Below, piece by piece: positions 7,828 through 16,954 of a stretch of DNA of 57,242 nt. The notes beneath the pieces are model-generated. The model was given only the letters and a program-made list of their open reading frames with translations. It did not search any database and was not told where the DNA came from. The stretch lies in contig NZ_JAOPWB010000014.1 in the NCBI RefSeq assembly GCF_025965855.1, forward strand, positions 1-57,242, given 5' to 3'. Source of the DNA: Mycobacterium sp. (lineage in GTDB: Bacteria; Actinomycetota; Actinomycetes; Mycobacteriales; Mycobacteriaceae). A program made the position numbers and the translations under genes. Each line of letters opens with the position of its first letter. The stretch's first letter is position 1.

Positions 7828-8919
7828 CTAGGCCCTTCGCCGGGCTTCCACCGCGGCCAGCACGTCGGCGGCCAGCACACCGCCGATGACCTTGCCGCCT
7901 TCATCGACGGCGACACCCAGGCCCGACGGCGACGACAGCGCCGCGTCGAGGGCGTGGCTGAGATTGCCGTCGGGGCGGAACAGCGAGCCGACGCCGCTCA
8001 CGCTGTCGGACAACGACGCGCCCGCGCGGTGCTTGCGCAGGCCCTCGGCGTCGATCCACCCCACCGGGGCGCCCGCGTCGTCGACCACCACCGCCCAGCC
8101 GTCCGGGAGGCCGGTGTCGGGGACGCTGCCCTCGGCGATCCGCTCGATGTCGTGCAGCGGCAACCCGGCCGCGTCCATGAGCTGCAACCATCGATAGCCG
8201 CGGCCCAGACCGATGAACCTGGCCACGAATTCGTTGGCCGGACGCGACAGCAGCTGCGCGGGTTCGTCGTACTGCTGCAGCACGCCGCCCCTGAACACCG
8301 CTATCCGTTCGCCGAGTCGCAGCGCCTCGTCGATGTCGTGCGTGACGAACACGGTGGTCTTGTGCAATTCGCTTTGCAGACGAAGTATTTCGATCTGCAG
8401 CTCGTTGCGCACCACCGGGTCGACGGCGGAGAACGGCTCGTCCATCAACAGGATCGGCGGGTCCGCGGCAAGCGCGCGCGCCACGCCGACGCGCTGTTGT
8501 TCACCGCCGGAGAGCTGCGCCGGATAGCGGGTGGCGATCTTGGAGTCCAACCCGACGCGTTCGAGCACCCCGTAGGCGGCTTTGCGGGCGTCCCGGCGGG
8601 ACTTGCCCTTCAGCACCGGAACCGTTGCGACGTTGTCGATCACGCGTTGATGGGGCATCAGGCCCGCGTGCTGGATGACGTAGCCGATCCCGAGGCGCAG
8701 CCGCACCGGGTTGACCGTCGAGACGTCGGCCCCGTTGACGGTTATCGTGCCGCAGGTCGGCTCCATCATCCGGTTGATCATCCGCAGCGCCGTGGTCTTG
8801 CCGCTGCCCGAAGACCCGACGAAGACCGTCAATTCGCCGTTGGGGACCACCAGGCTCAGCCGGTCGACGGCGGTGGTCCCGTCGGCGAACACCTTGCTGA
8901 CGTCGTCGAAGACGATCAC
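7828..8919 (-). CDS. proV: osmoprotectant ABC transporter ATPase with C-terminal CBS region
   Basis: 363 residues. Walker A GSSGSGKT at about residues 35-42, Q-loop, signature LSGGEQQRVGVARA, Walker B ILLMDEPFSAVD and the switch histidine in VFVTHD are all present. After residue 240 are two CBS-like repeats, which in OpuA/OpuC sense ionic strength. It overlaps proX by 4 bases. It energises import through ProW/ProZ. Confidence 0.95.
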   Translation of the reverse strand: MIVFDDVSKVFADGTTAVDRLSLVVPNGELTVFVGSSGSGKTTALRMINRMMEPTCGTITVNGADVSTVNPVRLRLGIGYVIQHAGLMPHQRVIDNVATVPVLKGKSRRDARKAAYGVLERVGLDSKIATRYPAQLSGGEQQRVGVARALAADPPILLMDEPFSAVDPVVRNELQIEILRLQSELHKTTVFVTHDIDEALRLGERIAVFRGGVLQQYDEPAQLLSRPANEFVARFIGLGRGYRWLQLMDAAGLPLHDIERIAEGSVPDTGLPDGWAVVVDDAGAPVGWIDAEGLRKHRAGASLSDSVSGVGSLFRPDGNLSHALDAALSSPSGLGVAVDEGGKVIGGVLAADVLAAVEARRRA

Positions 8920-9869
8920 CGTGGCTTCCCTATCGGATGATTGAAGCCGTTGTCCCGCACCCAGTTTCGCGCCGCTTGGTCGGGATCGATGCCGGAATTT
9001 CCCGATACCGCGGCGTTGAGGCCGGCCAGGCCGGAGGTACTCAGCTTCGCCGACACCGCGTCCAGCACATCCTTGAGGAGATCCGATTTCTTCTGCGAAT
9101 TCACCAGCGGCACAATGTTGCCAGCCAGGAAGTTGTGCTCCGGGTCCTCGAGCGCGACGAGATGGTTCTGCAGCATGGCCGGTGAGGTGCTGAAGATGTT
9201 GGCGGCCGTCACCCTGCCCTCCACCAACGCGCGCACGGTCACCGCGCCGCCGCCGTCGTTGATGACGACGAAGTTGCCCGGGCTGATGTTGAGTCCGTAC
9301 TTCTGTCGCAGTCCCGGCAGCCCGGACGGGCGGTTCTCGAACGCCGAGGGCGCCCCGAATCGCACGTCCGGCGAGTGTGCCGCCAAGTCGCCGATCGTTT
9401 TCAGGTGCCAGTCGCCCGCGGTGCGGCTGGTGACGGTGACCGTGTCGGTGTCGGAAGCCGGCGACGGCGTCAGGATCGAGAGGTCACCGGGCAGTTTCTT
9501 GTAGAGCTCCAGCTCGACGGCGTCGAGCATGGTCGCGGTCGAGTCCGGCGCGAAGTACAACAGCAGGTTGCCGATGTATTCGGGCACCAAGTCGATGGAA
9601 TGATCCTTGAGCGCAGGGACATACGTCTCCCTACTGCCGATCCCCATCCGCCGCCCGATTTCAAAGCCGTTGGCCTGCAACGCTTCCGCGTAGATCTCGG
9701 CGACGATCTCCGACTCCGGGAAGTCGCCGGAACCGACCACGATCGATTTCGGGCTGCGTATCTCCGCGCCCAGCGGATCGGAATTGCTGCAGGCCGCGAT
9801 CAGGCAGACCGTCGCCACCCACGCTGCCGCCCGGACGGTCCCGCGACGAACACGCGGCAGCATCCTCAT
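8916..9869 (-). CDS. proX: osmoprotectant-binding lipoprotein
   Basis: 317 residues. The lipobox CLIAAC gives a lipidated Cys27 after an Arg-rich signal sequence. The mature part is an OpuAC-type substrate-binding protein: VGSGDFPESEIVAEIYAE, an IDLVPEYIGN motif that normally lines the aromatic cage, and a second lobe. It captures the compatible solute outside the membrane and feeds ProWZ. First gene of the operon. Its promoter must lie in the 114-bp gap shared with the divergent 9984 gene. Confidence 0.93.
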   Translation of the reverse strand: MRMLPRVRRGTVRAAAWVATVCLIAACSNSDPLGAEIRSPKSIVVGSGDFPESEIVAEIYAEALQANGFEIGRRMGIGSRETYVPALKDHSIDLVPEYIGNLLLYFAPDSTATMLDAVELELYKKLPGDLSILTPSPASDTDTVTVTSRTAGDWHLKTIGDLAAHSPDVRFGAPSAFENRPSGLPGLRQKYGLNISPGNFVVINDGGGAVTVRALVEGRVTAANIFSTSPAMLQNHLVALEDPEHNFLAGNIVPLVNSQKKSDLLKDVLDAVSAKLSTSGLAGLNAAVSGNSGIDPDQAARNWVRDNGFNHPIGKPR

Positions 9870-9983
9870 ACCGCCGACACTAACGGCACAACCGCCGCGG
9901 CGCCGCCGGCCGCACGGCAGGTCGCGGGGGTGGTTTTGCGTGGATTTGTTTCAATCTGCGCAGGATCGGACAAACATGACAGT

Positions 9984-10337
9984 ATGAGCGGCCAATCCCC
10001 TGCCTCGCCTCCCCCGCCTCCCCCGCCGCCGCCGGATCCGCACCCCGGCACGACATCCAGGGAACCGGCCGTCGGGTTCACCCGCGCCGGCGCCCTGTGG
10101 ACGTTCCTGATCGCCGGCTTTCTCATCCTGATCCTGCTGCTGATCTTCATTGCTCAGAACACGACTTCGACGGCGTTTGCGTTCTTTGGCTGGCGCTGGA
10201 GCCTGCCGCTGGGCGTGGCGATCCTGCTGGCGGCCGTGGGGGGCGGCCTGGTCACCGTGGCGGTTGGCACTGCGCGGATCATGCAGCTGCGGCGCGCGGC
10301 GAAGAAGCATCACGCGGCCGCCTCTCGGCCGGTCTAG
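9984..10337 (+). CDS. LapA-domain membrane protein (Rv3760-like)
   Basis: 117 residues from ATG at 9984. The longer ORF reaching back to 9375 is antisense to proX and is rejected. A proline run near residue 10 precedes two membrane helices (about 39-58 and 73-98) joined by a short FFGWRW loop, the arrangement of LapA/DUF1049 proteins. The tail is basic. In enterobacteria LapA acts in lipopolysaccharide control; in mycobacteria the role is unknown. Monocistronic, followed by the repeat patch. Confidence 0.85.
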   Translation: MSGQSPASPPPPPPPPPDPHPGTTSREPAVGFTRAGALWTFLIAGFLILILLLIFIAQNTTSTAFAFFGWRWSLPLGVAILLAAVGGGLVTVAVGTARIMQLRRAAKKHHAAASRPV

Positions 10338-10652
10338 CCCGCTTATGAGTCCCGGGCCCGGGCCTGGGCCGCAAAATCGCCGAAATTCCCGCCGCCGCCG
10401 CACGCTCAAGGCCCGCAGAGCACGCTCGACGCGCTCGGCGGAGTAGTTCGGGCGTTGGGTGTGAGTCCTGGGCGTTGCGTGTGAGTCCTGGGCGTTGGGT
10501 GTGAGTCCTGGGCGTTGGGTGTGACTCCTGGGCGTTGCGTGTGAGTCCTGGGCGTTGGGTGTGACTCCTGGGCGGGAAAATCGCCGAAATCCCGCCCTGG
10601 ACGCACACTGAAAACCGCCAGCGCACACTCAACGCCCTGAGTGCACGCTCGA
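10338..10652. repeat. intergenic repeat patch with a six-copy 20-bp tandem array
   Basis: Six head-to-tail 20-bp units occupy about 10450-10569 (consensus GGGCGTTGGGTGTGAGTCCT). They vary at two positions, TTGGGT/TTGCGT and GTGAG/GTGAC. The array runs into a hairpin with arms GGGCGGGA (10570-10577) and TCCCGCCC (10590-10597). On both sides are scattered CGCACGCTC/CGCACACTC words with 'AAATCGCCGAAAT', a combination that recurs at 44461-44575. There are no coding features. The array lies between two convergent genes. It is not CRISPR, because no unique spacers separate the units. It is likely a mini-satellite able to change copy number. Confidence 0.9.
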
Positions 10653-11699
10653 TTAGCCGGGGCGCTTGGCGAGCTCAGCCAATCCGCGGGAGATCAGCGG
10701 CGCGACCACCTCGGGCTGGTGCTCGGATTCGTTTCCGCTAGCCAGGTCCGACATGCGCCGGCGAAAGTCGATGCCGGCGGCGATGATGGCGAGCTTGAAG
10801 TAGGCCAGCGCCATGTAGAACTCCCAATGCACCAACGGCAAACCGGCCACCAGCGAGTAGCGGTCGGCCAGCTCGTCGGCCGTCGGCAACAGCGGCGACG
10901 TCCAGGCGGCTTGAGCGTTGACGATCAGGTCCAGCGCCGGGTCGCGGTAGACGCACATCAGGGCGGCGTCGCTGAGCGGGTCTCCCAGGGTCGAGAGCTC
11001 CCAATCCACGACCGCGCGGACCTTCGTCGGGTCGTCGGCGTCGAGGATGGTGTTGTCGATCCGGTAATCGCCGTGCACGATCGAGGTGCGGCTCTGCTGC
11101 GGAATTGATTGGTGCAGGCCCGAATGCAGCCGTTCGACATCGGCGTCGCGCTGGTCGTCGGGCAGCCGTACCAGCTCCCATTGCGAACCCCACCGTCGCA
11201 CCTGACGCTCCAGGTAACCGCTGGGCTTGCCAAAGTCGGCCAGCCCCACCGCATTCGGGTCGACACTGTGCAGATCGACGAGCACCCGGATCAAGGAGTT
11301 GACGCAGGCGTCGATGACGGTGTGACTGAACGCGTCGAGCTGGGCACGCCGGCGCACCACCTGCCCGGCAACGAATTCGACGATCTGGAATGGCGCGCCC
11401 AACACCGAATCGTCCTCGCACAGCGCGATCGCGCGCGCCACCGGAACCGGCGTGTCCTGCAGCGCGGCAACCACCTTGTATTCGCGGGCCATGTCGTGCG
11501 CCGACGGCGTCAGCCCGTGCAGCGGCGGGCGGCGCACCAGCCAGCTGGACGCGTCGTCATACACCCGGAACGTCAGATTCGAGCGGCCACCGGAGATGAA
11601 CTCACCCCGCAGCTCGCCGTCGCGTCCAATCCCGAGCGAACGCAGGTACCGGTCCAGCGAGGCCAGGTCGAGCCCGTCGAGTCGGTCAACTGAAGTCAC
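10653..11699 (-). CDS. fadE36: APH-fold kinase-like protein, orthologue of 'FadE36'
   Basis: 348 residues from GTG at 11699, chosen because the next residues (TSVDRLDGLDL) match my memory of Rv3761c. An ATG at 11765 would add 22 residues. Although named as an acyl-CoA dehydrogenase, the sequence is an aminoglycoside-phosphotransferase-type fold: catalytic loop IVHGDYRIDN and metal motif VVDWELSTLGDPLSD. Such proteins often sit with acyl-CoA dehydrogenases and may phosphorylate small metabolites. No acyl-CoA dehydrogenase motif is present. It lies 95 bp downstream of the phosphatase gene in the same direction. Confidence 0.85.
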   Translation of the reverse strand: MTSVDRLDGLDLASLDRYLRSLGIGRDGELRGEFISGGRSNLTFRVYDDASSWLVRRPPLHGLTPSAHDMAREYKVVAALQDTPVPVARAIALCEDDSVLGAPFQIVEFVAGQVVRRRAQLDAFSHTVIDACVNSLIRVLVDLHSVDPNAVGLADFGKPSGYLERQVRRWGSQWELVRLPDDQRDADVERLHSGLHQSIPQQSRTSIVHGDYRIDNTILDADDPTKVRAVVDWELSTLGDPLSDAALMCVYRDPALDLIVNAQAAWTSPLLPTADELADRYSLVAGLPLVHWEFYMALAYFKLAIIAAGIDFRRRMSDLASGNESEHQPEVVAPLISRGLAELAKRPG

Positions 11700-11794
11700 T
11701 CGCAATTGTTTACCACCGCTGATGTCGGCCAAGTTCACCACCACCGATTGCCCGCCTCTGCCCATCGCCACCGCGCTGCCGGGGGAACCCCACC

Positions 11795-12433
11795 TCAGGC
11801 CGTTCCACGGCCTGCATCGTCGCCGAGCAGCCGGTGATTTCGGGGCAGCAGGTCCCACACGTGTTCGACCGTGTTGACCCCCGCCACCGTCGCCTGACCC
11901 GTCCGCGAAAACAACAGCCGGGTCACCGACGCGTAGTCGACCGGAAAGGACAACAACCGCGTCGTACCCAGGATCTCGTGCAGCAGCACGTTGATCACCC
12001 CGCCATGGCTGAACACCGCGACCGTGTCCTCCGGATCGGCGGCGGCGACGAGGTCGTCGACCGCCGCGCGGACGCGCGCGCGAAACGCGTCCTCGTCGAC
12101 CGCGCTGGGCAGACGCCCCTCGGCCAGGCGCGCCCACTCCGCCGGCCGTTCCGCTCTGATCTGCTCGACGGGGATGTAGACCGGAAGGTCGCGGTCGTAT
12201 TCGGCGAATCGCTCGTCGATCTCGACGTTCAGCCGGCGGGTGGCCGCGACCGGCTCGGCGGTCTGGATCGCACGCCGCTGTGGGCTGCTCACGACCCGCG
12301 CGATGGGAAACTGGGCGAGCGCCTCGGGCAGGCGCTCGACCTGCGCCCACCCCTGCTCGGACAGGTCCGGATCGGAGCCCTCGCCGTGTTCGCTGCGCAG
12401 CGGCAACGCATGCCGGATCAACAGCACTTGCAT
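11795..12433 (-). CDS. histidine phosphatase family protein
   Basis: 212 residues, ATG at 12433. N-terminal LLIRHALPL carries the phospho-acceptor histidine in a variant RHA motif (usually RHG). The second conserved block SSPQRRAIQTAEP and the later AVFSHGG supply the remaining phosphate-pocket arginine and histidine. The phosphoglycerate-mutase-like fold is complete. Substrate unknown. It probably shares a transcript with fadE36. The divergent methyltransferase starts 65 bases away. Confidence 0.87.
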   Translation of the reverse strand: MQVLLIRHALPLRSEHGEGSDPDLSEQGWAQVERLPEALAQFPIARVVSSPQRRAIQTAEPVAATRRLNVEIDERFAEYDRDLPVYIPVEQIRAERPAEWARLAEGRLPSAVDEDAFRARVRAAVDDLVAAADPEDTVAVFSHGGVINVLLHEILGTTRLLSFPVDYASVTRLLFSRTGQATVAGVNTVEHVWDLLPRNHRLLGDDAGRGTA

Positions 12434-12497
12434 GTTTGTTCCCGTCGTCGGATGGTAGGCAGCGCCAGTTTCTCATCGGCGATCTCGAGGAGGAGAG

Positions 12498-13175
12498 ATG
12501 ACCCAGCCGGGCATGGATTGGGATGCCGCCTACCGGCAAGAAGCGCCGCCCCCGTGGAGCATCGGCGGGCCGCAGCCCGAGCTGGGGACCCTGATCGATC
12601 AAGGCAAGATTCGCAGCGATGTCCTGGACTCCGGCTGCGGGCACGCCGCCCTGTCTCTGGCCCTCGCCGAGCGCGGCTACACAGTCGTCGGCCTGGACGC
12701 CAGCGCCACCGCGGTCGAGGCCGCGGCCGCGGCAGCAGCCGGACGTGGCTTAACGACAGCGACTTTCGCGCAGGCCGACGTCACGAGCTTTCGGGGCTAT
12801 GACGGCCGCTTCTCCACGATCCTGGACAGCGGGCTGTTCCACGCACTCCCGCCCGAGAGCCGCCAGGACTACATGCAGTCGATCTTTCGGGCTGCCGCGC
12901 CGGGCGCGGGGCTATACATCCTGGCGTTCGCCGCCGGAGCACTGGGCGACCAGGCTGGTGGCGACCGGCCCGGCCCGCGCGGTTTCACCGAAACCGAGTT
13001 GCACGACGCCGTCGCGACGCTGTGGCAGGTCGATGAGCTGCGCCCCGCGAAGCTCTACGGCAACGCCGGCGCGCTCGCGCCTTCCGGTGATCCGTTACCG
13101 AACGTCGAACACGACGGCGAAGGCCACTTCATGGCGCCGGGCTTCCTGCTCAGCGCGCACAAGCCCGAGCACTGA
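12498..13175 (+). CDS. class I SAM-dependent methyltransferase
   Basis: 225 residues with a strong GGAGGAGAG ribosome site before ATG 12498. SAM-binding motif VLDSGCGHAALSLALAERG lies near residues 41-59, acidic VVGLDAS ends strand 2, and TILDSGLFHAL is motif IV. The layout resembles thiopurine-methyltransferase-like and tellurite-resistance-type mycobacterial enzymes. Substrate unknown. The next gene starts 61 bases downstream, so the two may be co-transcribed. Confidence 0.88.
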   Translation: MTQPGMDWDAAYRQEAPPPWSIGGPQPELGTLIDQGKIRSDVLDSGCGHAALSLALAERGYTVVGLDASATAVEAAAAAAAGRGLTTATFAQADVTSFRGYDGRFSTILDSGLFHALPPESRQDYMQSIFRAAAPGAGLYILAFAAGALGDQAGGDRPGPRGFTETELHDAVATLWQVDELRPAKLYGNAGALAPSGDPLPNVEHDGEGHFMAPGFLLSAHKPEH

Positions 13176-13236
13176 GCCTCTCCCCACACCGCCGGGAGAA
13201 TGCTATTCTCTGCGCGGAGAGCGGGGTGTGCGGACC

Positions 13237-14283
13237 ATGACGACTGCCGGCGAAACCCAACTGGACCCGGGTGTACTCGGTCGTTGGCTGGATGCCAACG
13301 ACGCACCGCGCAGCGGCGAGGAACCGCAGCTAGAGCAACTCAAGGGTGGCTCACAGAACACCCTGTATCTGATCGAACGCGGCGGCGAGCGCATGGTGCT
13401 GCGGATGCCGGGTGCCCGCGCCGACGCGGCCCGCATCGACGGCTTGTTGCGCGAGATCCGCCTGGTCCGGGCGCTGTCCGGCACCGACGTGCCACACGCG
13501 GCGCTGATCGCCGCCGACGACACCGGCGCCGTGCTGGGCATGCCGTTCTACGTGATGCAGGCCATCGACGGATGGAGCCCGATGGACGGCGGGTGGCAGG
13601 CGCCGTTCGACACCGACCTGACGGCCCGCCGCGGGCTGGCGTTCCAACTGGTCGAGGGCGCTGCCAAGCTGGGCCGGGTCGATTGGCGGACGCAAGGCCT
13701 CGAGGGCTTCGGCCGCCCGGACGGATTCCACGAACGACAGGTCGATCGCTGGCTGAACTTCCTCGACGCCTACAAGGTGCGCGAACTGCCCGGACTCGAC
13801 GAGGCCGCCGACTGGCTGCGCAACAACCGGCCCGCCCGCTACCACCCGGGCATCATGCACGGCGACTACCAGTTCGCCAACGTGATGTTCGCGCACGGGG
13901 AGCCGGCGGGATTGGCCGCGATCGTGGACTGGGAGATGACGACAGTCGGCGACCCGCTGCTGGATCTCGCGTGGGCGCTGCTGGGTTACGACGGCGAGGA
14001 GCCCAGCACCGGCGGGTTCTATCTGGACATGCGCGGCATGCCCACGCGCAGCGAATTGCTCGAGCACTACGAGAAAGTCAGTGGACTCTCCACCGAGAAC
14101 ATCGACTACTACCTGGTGCTGGCCAACTGGAAGCTCGGCATTGTGCTGGAAAAGACCTACGCGGCCGGGGTGCGCACCAAGAAAGTGGACCCCAATATCA
14201 CCGAAACCTTTAGGGCGATGATCCCGCAGCTCATCGCCACGGCAGCGGAGCTGGCCCGCTCCTCACAGGCCAAGGGACGCTGA
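13237..14283 (+). CDS. APH-fold phosphotransferase, probable CoA-pathway partner
   Basis: 348 residues from ATG 13237; the upstream in-frame extension overlaps the methyltransferase and is rejected. N-lobe GGSQNTLYLIERGG, catalytic loop GIMHGDYQFANVMF, and metal motif IVDWEMTTVGDPLLDLAW are intact. It ends 1 base before an SDR gene that is followed by an acyl-CoA dehydrogenase. This is the common bacterial ACAD11-like arrangement, in which a kinase prepares a hydroxyacyl substrate for elimination. The exact substrate is not visible. Confidence 0.88.
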   Translation: MTTAGETQLDPGVLGRWLDANDAPRSGEEPQLEQLKGGSQNTLYLIERGGERMVLRMPGARADAARIDGLLREIRLVRALSGTDVPHAALIAADDTGAVLGMPFYVMQAIDGWSPMDGGWQAPFDTDLTARRGLAFQLVEGAAKLGRVDWRTQGLEGFGRPDGFHERQVDRWLNFLDAYKVRELPGLDEAADWLRNNRPARYHPGIMHGDYQFANVMFAHGEPAGLAAIVDWEMTTVGDPLLDLAWALLGYDGEEPSTGGFYLDMRGMPTRSELLEHYEKVSGLSTENIDYYLVLANWKLGIVLEKTYAAGVRTKKVDPNITETFRAMIPQLIATAAELARSSQAKGR

Positions 14284-14284
14284 A

Positions 14285-15052
14285 ATGGGTTACGCGGATC
14301 AGCTTTTCGATCTGACCGGCCGTGTCATCCTGATCACCGGCGGCAGCCGCGGCCTGGGCCGCGAGATGGCGTTCGCCGCCGCGCACTGCGGCGCCGACGT
14401 GGTGATCGCCAGCCGCAACATGGACAACTGCGTGACCACCGCCAAGGAGGTCGAGGCCGAGACCGGCCGTTCCGCCATGCCCTATCAGGTGCACGTGGGG
14501 CGCTGGGATCAACTCGACGGCTTGGTCGACGCGACCTATGAGCGGTTCGGCAAGATCGACACATTGATCAACAACGCGGGCATGTCACCGCTGTACGACA
14601 AGTTGAGCGACGTCACCGAGAAGCTCTTCGACGCGGTGGTCAACCTGAACCTCAAGGGGCCCTTCCGATTATCGGCGTTGGTGGGCGAGCGCATGGTGGC
14701 CGCCGGCCGTGGATCCATCATCAATGTGAGCTCCACCGGGTCGCTGCGTCCGAACGGCGGCATCATCCCCTATGCCGCCGCCAAGGCCGGGCTCAACGCC
14801 ATGACCGAAGGACTGGCGCAGGCCTTCGGACCCACCGTGCGGGTCAACACACTGATGGCCGGACCCTACCTGACCGACGTCAGCAAGGCCTGGGATCTCG
14901 GCAGTGAAAGCGGTGGCAATAACTTCAGCCACCTTTCCCTGAAACGCGCCGGCGAACCGCGCGAAATCGTCGGCGCCGCACTGTTTCTGGCTTCCGACGC
15001 ATCCAGTTTCACCACCGGCTCGATCCTGCGGGCCGACGGCGGGATTCCCTAG
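14285..15052 (+). CDS. short-chain dehydrogenase/reductase
   Basis: 255 residues. Cofactor motif ITGGSRGLGREM is near residue 19, NNAG follows, and the catalytic Ser-Tyr-Lys set is found in INVSSTGS and PYAAAKAG. The ADGGIP ending is typical of classical SDRs. It lies between the APH-fold kinase (1-base gap) and the acyl-CoA dehydrogenase (17-base gap), so it very likely acts in the same hydroxyacyl or sterol-type pathway. Cofactor preference cannot be fixed by eye. Confidence 0.92.
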   Translation: MGYADQLFDLTGRVILITGGSRGLGREMAFAAAHCGADVVIASRNMDNCVTTAKEVEAETGRSAMPYQVHVGRWDQLDGLVDATYERFGKIDTLINNAGMSPLYDKLSDVTEKLFDAVVNLNLKGPFRLSALVGERMVAAGRGSIINVSSTGSLRPNGGIIPYAAAKAGLNAMTEGLAQAFGPTVRVNTLMAGPYLTDVSKAWDLGSESGGNNFSHLSLKRAGEPREIVGAALFLASDASSFTTGSILRADGGIP

Positions 15053-15069
15053 AAGATAGGAGCATTCGA

Positions 15070-16353
15070 ATGTCTTGGGACTTTTCCACCGAACCGGAGT
15101 TCGAGAAGAAGCTGGACTGGATCCGCGAGTTCGTACGCGAGGAGGTGGAACCCCTCGAGGTGCTATTCCCGGGCTGCGAATTCCTGCCGCTCGACGACGA
15201 GCGGCGCCGGATCGTCGATCCGCTCAAGCAGCAGGTCCGCGACAACGGCTTGTGGGCACCGCATTTGGGACCGGAGCTGGGCGGGCAGGGATTCGGCGCG
15301 GTCAAGCTGACGTTGATCAACGAGATCCTCGGTCGCAGCCCGTGGGCGCCGATCGTATTCGGGACACAGGCGCCCGACACGGGCAACGCGGAGATCATCG
15401 CCCGCTTCGGCACACCGGACCAGAAGGACCGCTATCTGGCAGGGCTGCTGTCCGGGGAGATCTTTTCCTGCTTCTCGATGACGGAGCCGCAGGGCGGCGC
15501 CGACCCCCGGGTCTTCACCACCCGCGCGGTCCGCGACGGGGACGACTGGATCATCACCGGGCGAAAGTACTTCTCCTCCAACGCGTCCGTCGCGTCCTTC
15601 TTCATCGTCGTCACGATCACCGACCCCGATGTACCCGTCCATCAAGGCGCCTCGACGTTCCTGGTCCCCGCCGGAACCCCGGGCCTGAACGTGGAAGCCA
15701 CCCACCACCTCGTCGGCGCGGATCCCCACGAGCCGGGGCATTCCCTGGTCCGCTACGACGGGTTGCGGGTGCCTTCCGACGCCTTGCTCGGCGAACCCGG
15801 TCAGGGCTTCCTGATCTTGCAGACCCGCCTGGCCGGCGGGCGTCTGCATCATGCGATGCGCTCGATCGGGATGGCCCAGCGCGCCGTCGAGATGATGTCG
15901 CGGCGCGCGAAAAGCCGCTTCACCCAGGGCAGCTCGCTGGCTGACAAGCAATTGGTGCAGGAGTTCGTGGCCGACTCCTATACGGAGTTGATTCCGTTCC
16001 GGCTGACCGTCCTGCATGCCGCCTGGCTGATCGACACCGGCGACGAGCGTGCCGCCCGCGCCGAGATCGGCGCCTGTAAGATCTTGGCGTCGCAGGTACT
16101 CAAATCCATTGCGCTGCGCGCGATTCAGGTCCACGGCGCCCTCGGTCTCACGGACCAGCTGCCACTGGTCAACGTGCTGCTGGGCGGCATCGCGCTCGGC
16201 CTGGCGGACGGTCCGACCGAGGCGCACAAGGTCAACCTGGCGCGGATGCTCCTCAAGGGCTACGAGGCCGAAGAGGGCGAGTGGCCGAGCGAGATGCTGG
16301 ACATCCGGCGCGAGGCGGCCCGCGCCAAATACGGTGAGCTCGTTGACCAGTAG
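15070..16353 (+). CDS. acyl-CoA dehydrogenase
   Basis: 427 residues, full length, preceded by an AGGAG-like site. FAD and substrate motifs include CFSMTEPQGGADPR and ITGRKYFSSNA in the middle domain, and the C-terminal QVHGALGLTDQLP block. It introduces an alpha,beta double bond into an acyl-CoA using FAD. It belongs to the long-chain/ACAD10-11-like branch by its RQxLxDNGLWAPHLGPELGG start. It is coupled to the tetR gene, which overlaps its 3' end. Confidence 0.92.
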   Translation: MSWDFSTEPEFEKKLDWIREFVREEVEPLEVLFPGCEFLPLDDERRRIVDPLKQQVRDNGLWAPHLGPELGGQGFGAVKLTLINEILGRSPWAPIVFGTQAPDTGNAEIIARFGTPDQKDRYLAGLLSGEIFSCFSMTEPQGGADPRVFTTRAVRDGDDWIITGRKYFSSNASVASFFIVVTITDPDVPVHQGASTFLVPAGTPGLNVEATHHLVGADPHEPGHSLVRYDGLRVPSDALLGEPGQGFLILQTRLAGGRLHHAMRSIGMAQRAVEMMSRRAKSRFTQGSSLADKQLVQEFVADSYTELIPFRLTVLHAAWLIDTGDERAARAEIGACKILASQVLKSIALRAIQVHGALGLTDQLPLVNVLLGGIALGLADGPTEAHKVNLARMLLKGYEAEEGEWPSEMLDIRREAARAKYGELVDQ

Positions 16354-16954
16354 CAGGGTGACGGCGGCGGTCGAGCGCGCCCTTGACGACCGCCAGCGCG
16401 AGGCGACCGAGGAGGTCGAACGCATCCTGGCCGCGGCGGTGCGGGTGATGGAACGGGTCGCGCCCGAGGAGCCGCGGGTCAGCGACATCGTCACCGAGGC
16501 CGGATCGTCGAACAAGGCGTTCTATCGGTATTTCGCCGGCAAGGACGATCTTATCCTCGCGGTCATGGAGCGGGGCGTAGCCATCGTCGTCTCCTACCTG
16601 CAGCACCAGATGGCCAAGGAATCCCGGCCGCATGACCAAGTCGCGCGCTGGATCGAGGGCACGCTGGCACAGGTCGCCGACCCGCAGCTGATCAGCAAGA
16701 GCCGTGCGGCGGCCGGTCAGATGTCACCCGCCAACTGGCGCGCGGTCGACCAGGAAATGATGGGGCCGCTGCGGGATCTGCTGATCGAGCCCCTCACCGA
16801 GCTGGGCAGCACCGACGTCGATCGGGACGTCGAGGCGGTGTTCTGTTGCACGGCTGCGACGATGCGGCGATACGTGGGTTCGGCCGACCGGCCTGGTCGC
16901 GACGACATCGCGCACGTGGTCCGGTTCTGTCTGCGCGGCCTGGGGATCTGGTGA
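16334..16954 (+). CDS. TetR-family transcriptional regulator
   Basis: 206 residues if started at GTG 16334, which overlaps the dehydrogenase by 20 bases. TTG 16343 and GTG 16358 are alternatives, and no ribosome site settles the choice. The N-terminal helix-turn-helix reads VSDIVTEAGSSNKAFYRYFAGKDDLI. The rest is a helical ligand domain with no recognisable specificity. It probably controls the kinase-SDR-dehydrogenase set it is embedded in. Its TGA overlaps the next ATG (TGATG at 16952-16956). Confidence 0.88.
   Translation: MSSLTSSRVTAAVERALDDRQREATEEVERILAAAVRVMERVAPEEPRVSDIVTEAGSSNKAFYRYFAGKDDLILAVMERGVAIVVSYLQHQMAKESRPHDQVARWIEGTLAQVADPQLISKSRAAAGQMSPANWRAVDQEMMGPLRDLLIEPLTELGSTDVDRDVEAVFCCTAATMRRYVGSADRPGRDDIAHVVRFCLRGLGIW

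Noticed and set aside
9375..9983. N-terminal extension of the LapA-like ORF
   Set aside because: Antisense to proX, no conserved residues; ATG 9984 fits the family.
10450..10569. CRISPR array
   Set aside because: Units are directly adjacent with no spacers and no cas genes nearby.
11766..12644. N-terminal half of the 663-residue minus-strand ORF
   Set aside because: It reads the phosphatase gene in another frame; kinase homology starts only after about 11699.
12799..13236. Upstream part of the 494-residue APH ORF
   Set aside because: Overlaps the methyltransferase in another frame; ATG 13237 begins the conserved protein.
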